Assembly: GCA_018897535.1 (NCBI GenBank)
Contig: JAHIKO010000041.1
Coordinates: forward strand, 1 to 27,638
Direction of reading: 5' to 3'
DNA from: Candidatus Dependentiae bacterium
GTDB lineage: Bacteria; Babelota; Babeliae; Babelales; UASB340
Length of the DNA: 27,638 bases
Each line of letters opens with the position of its first letter. Positions within the stretch are counted from its first letter, which is position 1. Below are positions 1 to 8,148 of this stretch, in pieces. Made by a program: the position numbers and the translations under genes. Below the pieces are notes generated by a model. That model was given only the letters and a program-made list of their open reading frames with translations, was not told the origin of the DNA and made no database searches.

Positions 1-231
1 AAAAACATATTTTTAATAAACAAAAAATTAATTCAAAATGGTGATTTTCATTGTGAATGGCATTCATATATTATTAAAAATTCACAATGGGTCGATCAAT
101 TAACGCAAGAAGGTAATATCGTAATTGAAAATAAGAAAAAATATGTGCATTATGCAATAACCGAAGAAGATTATGTCATAGAAGTAGTTTCTACGAAAAA
201 ACCTGAAATAGAAATTATTAAAAATAGTTAA
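1..231 (+). CDS. C-terminal part of an unrecognised protein (5' end outside window)
   Basis: An open frame runs from the first base to a TAA stop and gives 76 residues with no internal methionine, so the start lies upstream of the window. The product is hydrophilic, rich in Lys, Ile and Glu, with a mixed beta-like pattern and no membrane segment. It ends in a charged tail (KPEIEIIKNS). No family is recognised. The frame is believable because it stays open across a very AT-rich stretch in which the other frames are broken by stops. Confidence 0.55.
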   Translation, partial: KNIFLINKKLIQNGDFHCEWHSYIIKNSQWVDQLTQEGNIVIENKKKYVHYAITEEDYVIEVVSTKKPEIEIIKNS

Positions 232-290
232 TTTTTTGTTTATTAAAAATATGTTTTTAGAAAAAGTATGTTTAATTTTATAGGATGTTT

Positions 291-370
291 ATGAAAATAT
301 ATAAAATATTTTTTATCTTACCTATGGAAAATATATTAAACCTGTTAAAATTGAATCATTGGATTGAATT
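291..370 (+). pseudogene. Possible broken signal-peptide 5' end upstream of the 371 gene
   Basis: After GGATGTTT an ATG opens a 32-codon frame beginning MKIYKIFFIL, which looks like the start of the signal peptides seen downstream, and soon ends at TAG. A second frame over 326-364 reads GKYIKPVKIESLD, resembling the residues that follow the signal segment at 4601 (LKPVTIDYY) and at 6222 (IKPIKE). It then meets TGA just before the ATG at 371. Two small frame changes would join signal peptide, linker and the 371 gene into one secreted protein. This is inference from short stretches. The alternative is a non-coding leader. Confidence 0.25.
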
Positions 371-883
371 ATGTATACGAGCATTTTAGTCAAAATTGAA
401 TTTATAGATAAAAATATTGATTTAGATAAAAAAATAGAATTATCATTTGAAATAACCAATATAGGTGTTAAATACAAAATTGGGACAAATTTGGGGGGAA
501 ATATAGCGAAACCTTTTATACCGGTTCTTCAAAAATTGAAAAATTATGAATTAATTTTTGAGTTAACGGATTGCCCTATGGATACGCAGACTGTAGATCT
601 TTTTAGTGGTGATTGTCCTATTGATAACAGTGAGAAACATGTTGCATTAGTTTATGAATCTTTATTTTCTAGAATGGATAGGGTTCAGCGATTTTTTGAA
701 GAGTTGTTAGATAATAAAAATATAAAAAATGTAATTGTTGATATAGATGCTGAAAATACATTTGATTATCAGGAATTTGATAAAATAAGAATAAAGGTTT
801 CTAAATTTAGAGATAAAATGATTGAATTATTTGAAGAAAATAATCAATTTACACCTACTATTAGAATTATATTTGAGAAATAA
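371..883 (+). CDS. Unrecognised 170-residue protein
   Basis: The frame is complete from ATG to TAA. It encodes a soluble acidic/basic mixed protein without membrane segments or a signal peptide of its own. Alternating hydrophobic residues near the N-terminus (SILVKIEFID, KIELSFEITN) suggest a beta-rich half. Residues from about 95 onward (VYESLFSRMDRVQRFFEELL) look helical. Two cysteines lie at roughly 68 and 82. The ribosome-binding site is weak (GGA about 7 bases upstream). The start may be secondary, because the DNA just before it looks like a decayed signal-peptide coding region. No family is recognised. Confidence 0.6.
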   Translation: MYTSILVKIEFIDKNIDLDKKIELSFEITNIGVKYKIGTNLGGNIAKPFIPVLQKLKNYELIFELTDCPMDTQTVDLFSGDCPIDNSEKHVALVYESLFSRMDRVQRFFEELLDNKNIKNVIVDIDAENTFDYQEFDKIRIKVSKFRDKMIELFEENNQFTPTIRIIFEK

Positions 884-1005
884 TCAAAACATTTTTTTTA
901 GTGTTGAGATTTTTTTAATAAACCCCTTTTGCGAACATAATTTTTTTGAACTATCCTAACTTATTCAAAATAAACAAAAAATATAAATTAAAATTTGGAT
1001 AAAAC

Positions 1006-2826
1006 ATGAGTGATAAATTTTGGTCGAATGAAGCAAAAAAGTTGGATTGGTTTAAAGAGTGGGATAAAGTAAGTTCAGGCGAAAAGCCTTATGTAAAATG
1101 GTTTGTTGGTGGAAAATTAAATGCATCATACCAGTGTGTAGATAGGCACGTAAAAAATGGGTTAGGCGAAAAAGTTGCACTTTATTGGGAAAGTGAGTCC
1201 GGAGAATCTCAAAGCTTTACATACAATGATTTTTATATTCAGGTAAATAAACTTGCCTCAGGGTTGAAAAATCTTGGTGTAAAAAAGGGTGATATAGTAG
1301 TTTTATATATGCCCATGATTCCACAAGCGATATTTTCTATGTTGGCCGTTGCGCGCTTAGGCGCAATACACAATGTCGTATTTTCTGCTTTTTCTTATAA
1401 ATCATTAAAAGATCGAATAATAGACACAAATGCAAAATTTATAATTACTGCGGATTTTGTTTTGCGCAGAGGAAAATATACGGATCTAAAATTTATTGTA
1501 GATTTGGCTGCACATGAAACATCGATAGAAAAAGTTATTTTGATAAAACGTACCGATAAACCTGTTGCCATTGATAATAAAAAAGATATTTTATATGAAG
1601 AATTAATTAGTAAATCTGAAGATTACTGTGAACCCGAACATATGGAATCAAGTGATCCATTATTTATACTTTATACTTCCGGAACTACCGGAAAACCAAA
1701 AGGCATAGTTCATTCAACCGGTGGTTATTTAACTTATATAAATTCAACTTTTGAATCTGCATTTGGTAAAGTTAAAGATGAAATTTATTGGTGTACTGCC
1801 GATATTGGTTGGGTAACCGGACATTCATATGTTGTTTATGCGCCATTAATGTCGGGAACAACCATGATTCTTCATGAAGGCGCTCCGGATTATCCCGATC
1901 CATCAACTTGGTGGAAGATTATTCAAAAATATAAAGTATCAGTTTTTTATACTTCGCCAACTGCAATAAGAATGTTAATAAAATTGGGCCAAGAATGGCT
2001 TTCCGGTTTTGACTTAAGTTCATTGCGTGTTTTAGGTTCCGTTGGTGAAGCTATTAATCCGGACGTTTGGCAATGGTTTTTTGAACACGTTGGTAATAAA
2101 AAATGTCCAATTATAGATACCTGGTGGCAGACGGAAACCGGTGGTTTTATGATTTCACCAAAAAGAGAGTATGGAATCGAAAAATTAAAACCCGGATCTG
2201 CAACTTTTCCGCTAAATATTATAGATGCGCAAATTGTTGATGAACATGGGTTGCCTTTGCCGGATGGATATAAAGGGTATTTGGTGATAAAAAATTGTTG
2301 GCCCGGATTAACTTTGGGTATTTGGGGTGATAATAAAAGATACGAAGAAACTTATTGGTCAAAATTTAAAGATTGTTATTATGCCGGCGATTTTGCAATA
2401 AAAGATAAAGACGGATATTTTTGGATTTTGGGAAGATCCGATGAAACTTTAAATATTGCAGGTCACAGGATCGGAACTGCAGAAATAGAAAATGCCGTAA
2501 TTAAAAATCATATGGTTGCCGAAGCGGCTGTTGCAGCTGTACCGGATAAAATAAAAGGACAGGATTTTGCTCTTTTTGTTGTTTTAAAAACGCAACACGA
2601 AAATACTGATATTATAAAAACGGAAATAATTAATACTTTGAAAATAGAGATTGGCGCTTTGGCAAAACCTGGTAAGATATATTTTGTTGATAGTTTACCA
2701 AAAACCAGATCGGGTAAAATTATAAGAAGAGTTTTATCCAACTTATTACAAAAACAAGATATTGGTGATTTATCGACGTTGGAAAATATAAGTGCAATTG
2801 AAAATATAAAATCTGTAATCAGATAA
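1006..2826 (+). CDS. acs: Acetyl-CoA synthetase (AMP-forming)
   Basis: It activates acetate to acetyl-CoA through acetyl-AMP in the cytoplasm. The N-terminus carries the ACS-specific signature WFVGGKLNASYQCVDRH (residues 32-48). The adenylation-domain motifs follow in order: the phosphate loop YTSGTTGKPKG (223-233), DIGWVTGHSY (266-275), WWQTETGG (373-380, whose tryptophan limits the acyl pocket to acetate in known ACS enzymes), and the hinge GRSDETLNIAGHRIG (476-490). The C-terminal catalytic lysine is K571 in PKTRSGKIIRR, the site that protein acetylases modify in other bacteria. At 606 residues it is somewhat shorter than the usual 640-650, mainly at the N-terminus. It stands alone, with no ackA or pta in view, so acetate scavenging is a reasonable inference. 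Confidence 0.95.
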   Translation: MSDKFWSNEAKKLDWFKEWDKVSSGEKPYVKWFVGGKLNASYQCVDRHVKNGLGEKVALYWESESGESQSFTYNDFYIQVNKLASGLKNLGVKKGDIVVLYMPMIPQAIFSMLAVARLGAIHNVVFSAFSYKSLKDRIIDTNAKFIITADFVLRRGKYTDLKFIVDLAAHETSIEKVILIKRTDKPVAIDNKKDILYEELISKSEDYCEPEHMESSDPLFILYTSGTTGKPKGIVHSTGGYLTYINSTFESAFGKVKDEIYWCTADIGWVTGHSYVVYAPLMSGTTMILHEGAPDYPDPSTWWKIIQKYKVSVFYTSPTAIRMLIKLGQEWLSGFDLSSLRVLGSVGEAINPDVWQWFFEHVGNKKCPIIDTWWQTETGGFMISPKREYGIEKLKPGSATFPLNIIDAQIVDEHGLPLPDGYKGYLVIKNCWPGLTLGIWGDNKRYEETYWSKFKDCYYAGDFAIKDKDGYFWILGRSDETLNIAGHRIGTAEIENAVIKNHMVAEAAVAAVPDKIKGQDFALFVVLKTQHENTDIIKTEIINTLKIEIGALAKPGKIYFVDSLPKTRSGKIIRRVLSNLLQKQDIGDLSTLENISAIENIKSVIR

Positions 2827-2861
2827 GTCTGTGATCAGATGAATTTTTTGCGGGAGAAAAT

Positions 2862-3752
2862 ATGAAAAAAATTTTAAATATTTTGATTTTGGGTTTACTT
2901 GTTTCTAATAGTTTTGCAGCAAATGATAAAAGTAAAAATAATAAAGATAAGAATAGTAAAGTTGAAACAAAAGCTGATGAAAAGTCTGAACGAGTTTTAG
3001 TTGATGAAATTGTTGCAAGAGTTAATGGCGTAAATATTTTAAAATCGGTTATAGAAAAACCTCAAATTGTAACAGGGCAAGCATTATCTGCTGATGAAGC
3101 GGTAAAACAAGAGCTTCTTTTTCAAAAAGCTGTAGATTATAAATTTTTACCAACAGCAGCAGAAGTAGAAAAACAAATTACTAATTTTAGAATTAGTAAT
3201 GGTCTTAATGAAATGACAGATGCAGAATTTGAGGCTGAGCTTAAAAAAGAAGGTTTGAATTATTTGGATTATAAAAACCAAATGGCCAGATTTATAGCTA
3301 TTGAACGTTTAAAGGGTGCCGAATTTGCGGAACGTGCGGTTGTAACAAAACAAGAGGTTGAAAATTTTTATTCCAAAAATCCAAGTTGGAATGAAGAGAA
3401 ATATTTGTTAAATATTTGTGACGTTTCAGCTGATTACGTTGATGAAAATGATAATTTGAAAAATTCTGATAATTTAAATTGGGAAGATTTAGGTTGGGTT
3501 TTGAAAAAAGATTTAAGTGCAGAATTGTCCTTTGTTTCAAATATGAAAAAAGATGAAGTAAGTAAACCTTTTAAAAAAGATGATGTTTATCAAATTGTTA
3601 AAGTATTAGATAAATCTGAAAAATATTTACGAACTTTAAATGAGCGATATTTGGAAATAGAATCTGTTTTGCAAGCACAAAAGAAGCAAACGTTTGAAAA
3701 AGAGTTTGAAACTGAATTGCGTAAAGATGCATCTATAGTTTATTTAGCGTAA
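2862..3752 (+). CDS. SurA-like periplasmic chaperone with reduced parvulin domain
   Basis: A signal peptide is clear (MKKILNILILGLLVSNSFA, cleavage near residue 19), followed by a Lys/Asn/Asp-rich linker to about residue 44. Residues 47-175 match the SurA/SurN chaperone module: DEIVARVNGVNI at its start, then a helical stretch with LNYLDYKNQMARFIAIERLK and VVTKQEVENFY. Residues 178-250 resemble the second half of a parvulin domain (WEDLGWVLKKDL, then VSKPFKKDDVYQIVKVLD). The first part with its conserved His is missing, so isomerase activity is doubtful. The expected role is escorting outer-membrane or secreted proteins. It starts after a strong GGGAG site, 35 bases downstream of acs, and is followed by a terminator. 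Confidence 0.8.
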   Translation: MKKILNILILGLLVSNSFAANDKSKNNKDKNSKVETKADEKSERVLVDEIVARVNGVNILKSVIEKPQIVTGQALSADEAVKQELLFQKAVDYKFLPTAAEVEKQITNFRISNGLNEMTDAEFEAELKKEGLNYLDYKNQMARFIAIERLKGAEFAERAVVTKQEVENFYSKNPSWNEEKYLLNICDVSADYVDENDNLKNSDNLNWEDLGWVLKKDLSAELSFVSNMKKDEVSKPFKKDDVYQIVKVLDKSEKYLRTLNERYLEIESVLQAQKKQTFEKEFETELRKDASIVYLA

Positions 3753-3781
3753 TATTTTAAAAGTAAAAAAAAATTAAATTT

Positions 3782-3809
3782 AAGCCGGTATAATAGCCGG
3801 CTTTTTTTT
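3782..3809 (+). terminator. Rho-independent terminator after the SurA-like gene
   Basis: A perfect 7-bp stem (AAGCCGG at 3782-3788 with CCGGCTT at 3797-3803) and an 8-base loop run into a T-tract ending at 3809. It lies 30 bases past the stop codon and separates the acs/SurA-like region from the secreted-protein cluster. Confidence 0.92.
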
Positions 3810-3840
3810 GTTGCTAAATTTTGGAATTTAAATAAACTCA

Positions 3841-3870
3841 CTGACTTAGTATTCGATTAGAAAATTTAAT
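3841..3870 (+). promoter_or_regulatory. Weak sigma70-like promoter candidate upstream of 3891
   Basis: CTGACT at 3841-3846 and TTTAAT at 3865-3870 are 18 bases apart and would place a start just ahead of the first gene of the three-gene secreted cluster. A promoter is expected here because a strong terminator lies immediately upstream. In such AT-rich DNA these matches are weak evidence. Confidence 0.25.
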
Positions 3871-3879
3871 ATTTTATCT

Positions 3880-3907
3880 GAAAGTTTTTTATGAAAAAAA
3901 TAATTTT
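3880..3907 (+). repeat. 28-bp direct repeat across a start codon, copy 1
   Basis: The 28 bases spanning the ribosome-binding region, the ATG at 3891 and the first codons are identical to 4590-4617, across the start of the next gene. The identity ends sharply on both sides. Confidence 0.85.
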
Positions 3908-4580
3908 AGCATTATTGCTTGTATCAAATTTTTCGTTTCTAAAATGTGTTGTAATTTCCGAAAGCGAGAAAGCTTATTATCAACAAAATCCATGGGATTT
4001 TATTGATAATTTGACTATAAAGTATCCAGAAGATTACCCAACAGGTTTTGAGGTTTTACCATATATATTAATGGTATCAGCTTTTGTTGGTACATATATT
4101 GGATGGCAAAAAATATTTAAAACAAGTGATTTAAGTAAAGAACGAAAAGTAGAAAAGCGACTTTTTGGAAATTTTTTTGGAGCTATGTTTGGGGCTTTAT
4201 TTGCTTTAATGACTTGGGAATTATCAACTGAAGTTATTAATAGATTAACAATTGATGATAGATTATTTGGTGTATTAAAATGGTTTATGAATAATTATAA
4301 TCCGGATTTAAACATTAAATCTGATAAGAATTTGAAAAAATGTTTGCCCGAAGGTTTGTATAGTACTTTTGATAATATGTATTTAGAATATTTAAAGAAT
4401 GGTGACAAATATCTAAGAAATAGAGCATTAGAAATTGTAAGAAATCTTAGAAGTAAAATTATGTATGAAATTAAAAAAGAAGAGTACAAAAAACCAAAAG
4501 TTGTAAATGTTTATAATAGTAGTTATTCACATCCAATTTACACATATCCAACTTATAGATACTCGAGATATGGATATTAA
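3891..4580 (+). CDS. Unrecognised secreted/membrane protein with glycine-zipper hairpin and Tyr-rich tail (family member 1)
   Basis: The N-terminus is a signal-like segment (MKKIILALLLVSNFSFLKC). Two hydrophobic segments follow at about 55-74 and 91-112. The second carries a glycine zipper, G93xxxG97xxxG101. Residues 120-205 are charged and probably helical. The last 24 residues hold eight tyrosines (tail ...YTYPTYRYSRYGY). It is the first of three consecutive genes with the same plan, 20 bases ahead of the next, and follows a terminator, so it probably opens a transcript. Location in or across an envelope membrane is inferred. I recognise no family or function. Confidence 0.75.
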   Translation: MKKIILALLLVSNFSFLKCVVISESEKAYYQQNPWDFIDNLTIKYPEDYPTGFEVLPYILMVSAFVGTYIGWQKIFKTSDLSKERKVEKRLFGNFFGAMFGALFALMTWELSTEVINRLTIDDRLFGVLKWFMNNYNPDLNIKSDKNLKKCLPEGLYSTFDNMYLEYLKNGDKYLRNRALEIVRNLRSKIMYEIKKEEYKKPKVVNVYNSSYSHPIYTYPTYRYSRYGY

Positions 4581-4589
4581 TTTTTAAAG

Positions 4590-4617
4590 GAAAGTTTTTT
4601 ATGAAAAAAATAATTTT
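4590..4617 (+). repeat. 28-bp direct repeat across a start codon, copy 2
   Basis: This is identical to 3880-3907 and spans the start region of the gene at 4601. Here it is preceded by AAAGG, making a better ribosome-binding site (AAAGGAAAG) than in copy 1. Confidence 0.85.
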
Positions 4618-6196
4618 GTCTCTTATATTATTTTCACAAATATCCTTCAACTTAAAACCTGTAACTATTGATTATTATAATCAAATAGAATCTAAGTATG
4701 ATAAAGAATTTTTGATAAAATTAAGCATACTTGCAGCAGCTGGTTTTGGCGGATATGTTTGTTATTCTATCTCCGATCACAATGAATTTGGAAAAATAAT
4801 TAATGGTTTTATAGGCGCAGGCCTTGGCGTTACTGTTTCTTATATTTTGCTTAATTCTTATTTAAAAAATATTAAAAAATATAATAATTCTTTTTATAAT
4901 CACATAGCCATCAAAAAGTTTAATGAAGCTTTATCTGAAATAAAATATTTATCATCCGATGATTTATTTTTAAAAAATATTTCTGATTTTGAAAATATAA
5001 ATTCTTATTGGGATTATATTTGGGGTATTTTTGGGCGTAATTACATTAATGGAGCCGGTCCGTTTGTTAGAATTGTTAATAATTTACAAAAAGTTTATTC
5101 GCGCCTTATTAGAGCTAGAGATCTTTTAAAAATGGCTCAAATTGAAGCAAGATCAGGATTTAATCAATCTTTTGATAATGAATTTGCAGAACTTTTGATA
5201 AAAACGGAAAAATTAATTAAGCAACTTGATCTTGCCATTGATAGAATAAGTTATGATATATCTGTTATTAGATCATATAATGAATACAAAAAACAATATC
5301 AAGAGTATGAATTTTATTTAAGAGAACAGGAAAAAATAGCGGCAGAGCGTAAAAGATTGGAAAATGAAAATTTGTATATAAAAGCTAAAATGATTTTAGA
5401 TAAAATAAATAGAGAGCGATATTATTTTTCAGATTTTAATTCTTCAGAACTATTCAATCTTTATGGATATGATTATCCGTTAGTTAAGTTAAAACGTAAT
5501 CTTAAATCTTATTTAAATGAATTGTACGAAGCCGAACGTTTTTTAAATCAGATAGATTCTGATTATAGAGTTAAACTTGAAATTGATTATTTGAATAGAG
5601 AAATAAATAAAATTTCAAGGCAAATTAAAGAATATTCAAGTAAAATTAAAAATCATGAAACATATAAAAAACAGCGTCAAAAATATAATACATCTCAATT
5701 TAACTTAAATAGTAATAATACTTATAGTTATAATTACAGTAATTATGATAAAACAAATAAAGAAAAGGCTGCAGATGCAAAGCCCTATGCAGTTGCGCAA
5801 AAACCTGAGCCTAAACCCAATATTGCTACGGAAAAGGCAAGCGCTGCAAGTAATAATGTAAATAACAGTAGTATAAAAAATAATAATTTTAAGCGTGAAA
5901 ATCCTGCAAGTGCTGCTGCTGAAAAAAAAGTTGAACCCGTCGTAAAACAAAAGATAAAAAAAGCAGATGTTGCTGCAAAATATGAAAAGCAACAACAATC
6001 AAGTACTGTAAGTAGTTTGCCAAGTGCCGATAATACAAAAATTAAAATTGGTGATAATAAAGTTAATCAAACTATTATTGATAACCAAGATTACGGTTAT
6101 CCTGTTAATAATCTTGACGAAAATGATGAAGCTAGACATAAGAATAATAAGAATATTAACTCAAATGGATCAAGTATGAGTATGGCGGGAGCATAA
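4601..6196 (+). CDS. Unrecognised secreted/membrane protein with coiled coil and disordered tail (family member 2)
   Basis: The 531-residue product begins with a signal-like segment (MKKIILSLILFSQISF, then NLKPVTI). Two hydrophobic segments at about 39-57 and 65-86 are rich in Gly and Ala (AAAGFGGYV; GFIGAGLGV). Residues 100-370 are charged and helix-prone, with long heptad-like stretches (EQEKIAAERKRLENE near 243-257; YLNREINKISRQIKEYSSK near 329-347), which suggests coiled coils. From about 375 to the end the chain is low-complexity, rich in Asn, Lys, Ala and Ser, and probably disordered. The plan matches its two neighbours. Membrane anchoring with a long exposed rod and tail is inferred. 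The function is unknown. Confidence 0.75.
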   Translation: MKKIILSLILFSQISFNLKPVTIDYYNQIESKYDKEFLIKLSILAAAGFGGYVCYSISDHNEFGKIINGFIGAGLGVTVSYILLNSYLKNIKKYNNSFYNHIAIKKFNEALSEIKYLSSDDLFLKNISDFENINSYWDYIWGIFGRNYINGAGPFVRIVNNLQKVYSRLIRARDLLKMAQIEARSGFNQSFDNEFAELLIKTEKLIKQLDLAIDRISYDISVIRSYNEYKKQYQEYEFYLREQEKIAAERKRLENENLYIKAKMILDKINRERYYFSDFNSSELFNLYGYDYPLVKLKRNLKSYLNELYEAERFLNQIDSDYRVKLEIDYLNREINKISRQIKEYSSKIKNHETYKKQRQKYNTSQFNLNSNNTYSYNYSNYDKTNKEKAADAKPYAVAQKPEPKPNIATEKASAASNNVNNSSIKNNNFKRENPASAAAEKKVEPVVKQKIKKADVAAKYEKQQQSSTVSSLPSADNTKIKIGDNKVNQTIIDNQDYGYPVNNLDENDEARHKNNKNINSNGSSMSMAGA

Positions 6197-6221
6197 CGTT
6201 TGATTAAAAAAAGGAGAAGTA

Positions 6222-6971
6222 ATGCGTAAGTTTTTTTTAATTATAACTTTTGTGTTTTTAAATTTCCAAAATATAAAGCCTATAAAAGAAGAAAATGTAA
6301 AATGGGCAAGCGCAATTACCGGTCTTAGCGTTGGTGCAATTACTTGGTTTTTTACACATGATAATTCAAAAAATTGGAAAAGTTTTTTTTGGGGAAGTGC
6401 AATTGGTTGTTTGGCCGCATATTTGGCATATAAAATAGCTCTTGATAATACACCGATTGGTAAATTTAATAATGCAAGCGATATAGTTAATAACACTCAT
6501 TTAAAATATATTGTTGTAAACGAATTTGAAACGGAACAACTTTTTCTAGGCTATATAATTTCAAATTATTATTCAAATTGGCCATTGGTTGATGCCAGAC
6601 AAGATTTGGATTCGATTAAATTAAATTTAATATCGGCAAAATTTTTATTGGACTCTGCATGCAAAGAAACCATTGAATACAATAAAGATTTGTGGATTTG
6701 TAGAGAATCTGTTTTTCTGAAAAAACAAATAGATGAATTTTTAGAAAAAATCACATTAAGATTGGGTTCTATTGTTAGTTGTATGCTTTATAAGGAACAG
6801 TATAAACGCTATAAAAAATATCAAAAGAAAGTAAAAAAACTTACAAGTACGGTAGCTAAAGAAATTAGTAGCCATGTTCAAAAAGAATGTGAACAAAGTC
6901 GAAAAGAAGCATTAATTAATGATATTGTAAATAAAACCAATGGTAATATTGGAATAAATATAACTATTTAA
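6222..6971 (+). CDS. Unrecognised secreted/membrane protein (family member 3)
   Basis: The 249-residue product has a signal-like start (MRKFFLIITFVFLNFQ, then IKPIKEE), then two hydrophobic segments at about 28-45 (ASAITGLSVGAITWFF) and 54-72 (FFWGSAIGCLAAYLAY). A charged helical region with short Lys-rich stretches (RYKKYQKKVKKL) follows. This is the same order as the two upstream genes, without the long tail. The start is fixed by AGGAG five bases before the ATG. The stop lies only five bases before wecB, so it may be cotranscribed with the glycan cluster. No known family is recognised. Confidence 0.75.
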   Translation: MRKFFLIITFVFLNFQNIKPIKEENVKWASAITGLSVGAITWFFTHDNSKNWKSFFWGSAIGCLAAYLAYKIALDNTPIGKFNNASDIVNNTHLKYIVVNEFETEQLFLGYIISNYYSNWPLVDARQDLDSIKLNLISAKFLLDSACKETIEYNKDLWICRESVFLKKQIDEFLEKITLRLGSIVSCMLYKEQYKRYKKYQKKVKKLTSTVAKEISSHVQKECEQSRKEALINDIVNKTNGNIGINITI

Positions 6972-6976
6972 TATCT

Positions 6977-8107
6977 ATGAATAAACCGATAATTTTAGTT
7001 GTTGGTACAAGAGCTGAAGCTATAAAACTTGTGCCATTATATTTTGCATTAAAAAAAGAAAAAATAAATACACTTTTATGTGCAACATTTCAACACTCGG
7101 ATTTGTTGCAACAAGTATTTGATATTTTTAATGTCACACCGGATTTTAATCTTGATGTTATGATAAAAAATCAGGATTTATTTTATTTACAAAAGACAAT
7201 TATGGATAGAACTAAAGAGGTCTATGAAAAAGTAAAACCTCAATTGGTCTTAGTTCATGGCGATACAACAACAACTATGGCATCGGCTCTTGCTGCATTT
7301 TATTTACATATTCCGGTTGGGCATGTTGAAGCCGGTTTAAGAACCGGTAATATGAAATCACCATTTCCTGAAGAATTAAATAGAAAATTGGTTGGTCAAA
7401 TAGCAGATTATCATTTTGCACCAACGGCATTTTCTACAGCAAATCTTTTATCCGAAGGTATAAATCGTGAACGAGTTTTTTGTACCGGAAATACCGTTGT
7501 TGATTCTTTAAATTGGATGCGAGACTTAATAGATAATAAAAAAATAGAAATAGAAAAATATTTAATAAATCTTATAGAAATAGCTAAAAAAGAAAATAAA
7601 AAAATAATTTTACTTACTGCGCACAGACGAGAATCTTTTGGTTCCGGATTGGAACGAATTTTTGGAGCTGTTAAAAAATTTGCAAATATTTATAAAGATT
7701 CTTTGATAATTTTCCCTATGCATCCAAATCCCAATGTTTTACTTGCAGCCGAAAAAGAAGATATTCTAAATATTAATAATATAAAAATTATAAATGCACT
7801 ATCTTATAAAGATCTGATATATGTTTTGTTGAATTCTAATTTTGTTGTTACCGATTCCGGAGGGATACAGGAAGAAGCTGTAAGTTTAGGCAAACATGTT
7901 ATAGTGTTGCGTGATGTTACAGAGCGTTGGGAGGGCGTTTGGGATGGCTCCGAGGACCTTGTTGGTACCAATGAAAATTTAATTTTATCTTCTATGGAAA
8001 AATGCTATCATCTAAAAAAAACAAATGAAAAAATGTCATCGATTTATGGTGACGGAAATGCTTGTCAAAGAATTGTTTCAATTCTTAAAAATAAGCTAAA
8101 TTTATAA
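6977..8107 (+). CDS. wecB: UDP-N-acetylglucosamine 2-epimerase (non-hydrolysing)
   Basis: It interconverts UDP-GlcNAc and UDP-ManNAc in the cytoplasm. The 376-residue length is normal. Family motifs are GTRAEAIKL (10-18, with Ala where Pro is usual), HGDTTTTMASALAAF (94-108), VEAGLRTGN (117-125), FPEELNRKL (130-138), TGNTVVDSL (170-178), TAHRRESFG (214-222) and TDSGGIQEEA (292-301). D96, E118, E132 and H216 occupy the positions of the known active-site residues. The gene begins five bases after the previous stop without a clear ribosome-binding site. wecC follows, giving the standard two-step route to UDP-ManNAcA. Confidence 0.95.
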   Translation: MNKPIILVVGTRAEAIKLVPLYFALKKEKINTLLCATFQHSDLLQQVFDIFNVTPDFNLDVMIKNQDLFYLQKTIMDRTKEVYEKVKPQLVLVHGDTTTTMASALAAFYLHIPVGHVEAGLRTGNMKSPFPEELNRKLVGQIADYHFAPTAFSTANLLSEGINRERVFCTGNTVVDSLNWMRDLIDNKKIEIEKYLINLIEIAKKENKKIILLTAHRRESFGSGLERIFGAVKKFANIYKDSLIIFPMHPNPNVLLAAEKEDILNINNIKIINALSYKDLIYVLLNSNFVVTDSGGIQEEAVSLGKHVIVLRDVTERWEGVWDGSEDLVGTNENLILSSMEKCYHLKKTNEKMSSIYGDGNACQRIVSILKNKLNL

Positions 8108-8148
8108 AATTTTTATCCAAAATATTTTGAATTTTTATTGGAGTAGTG

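Noticed and set aside
884..917. Weak hairpin followed by T-runs after the 371 gene
   Set aside because: The possible stem needs a bulge and contains almost no G/C pairs, so it is not supported as a terminator.
946..987. TTGAAC and TATAAA upstream of acs as a promoter
   Set aside because: The two boxes are 30 bases apart, far from the 16-18 bases needed.
5705..5998. A 97-residue minus-strand frame with a membrane-like sequence
   Set aside because: It mirrors the Asn/Lys/Ala-rich low-complexity tail of the 4601 gene. Complement of such codons produces hydrophobic residues by chance.
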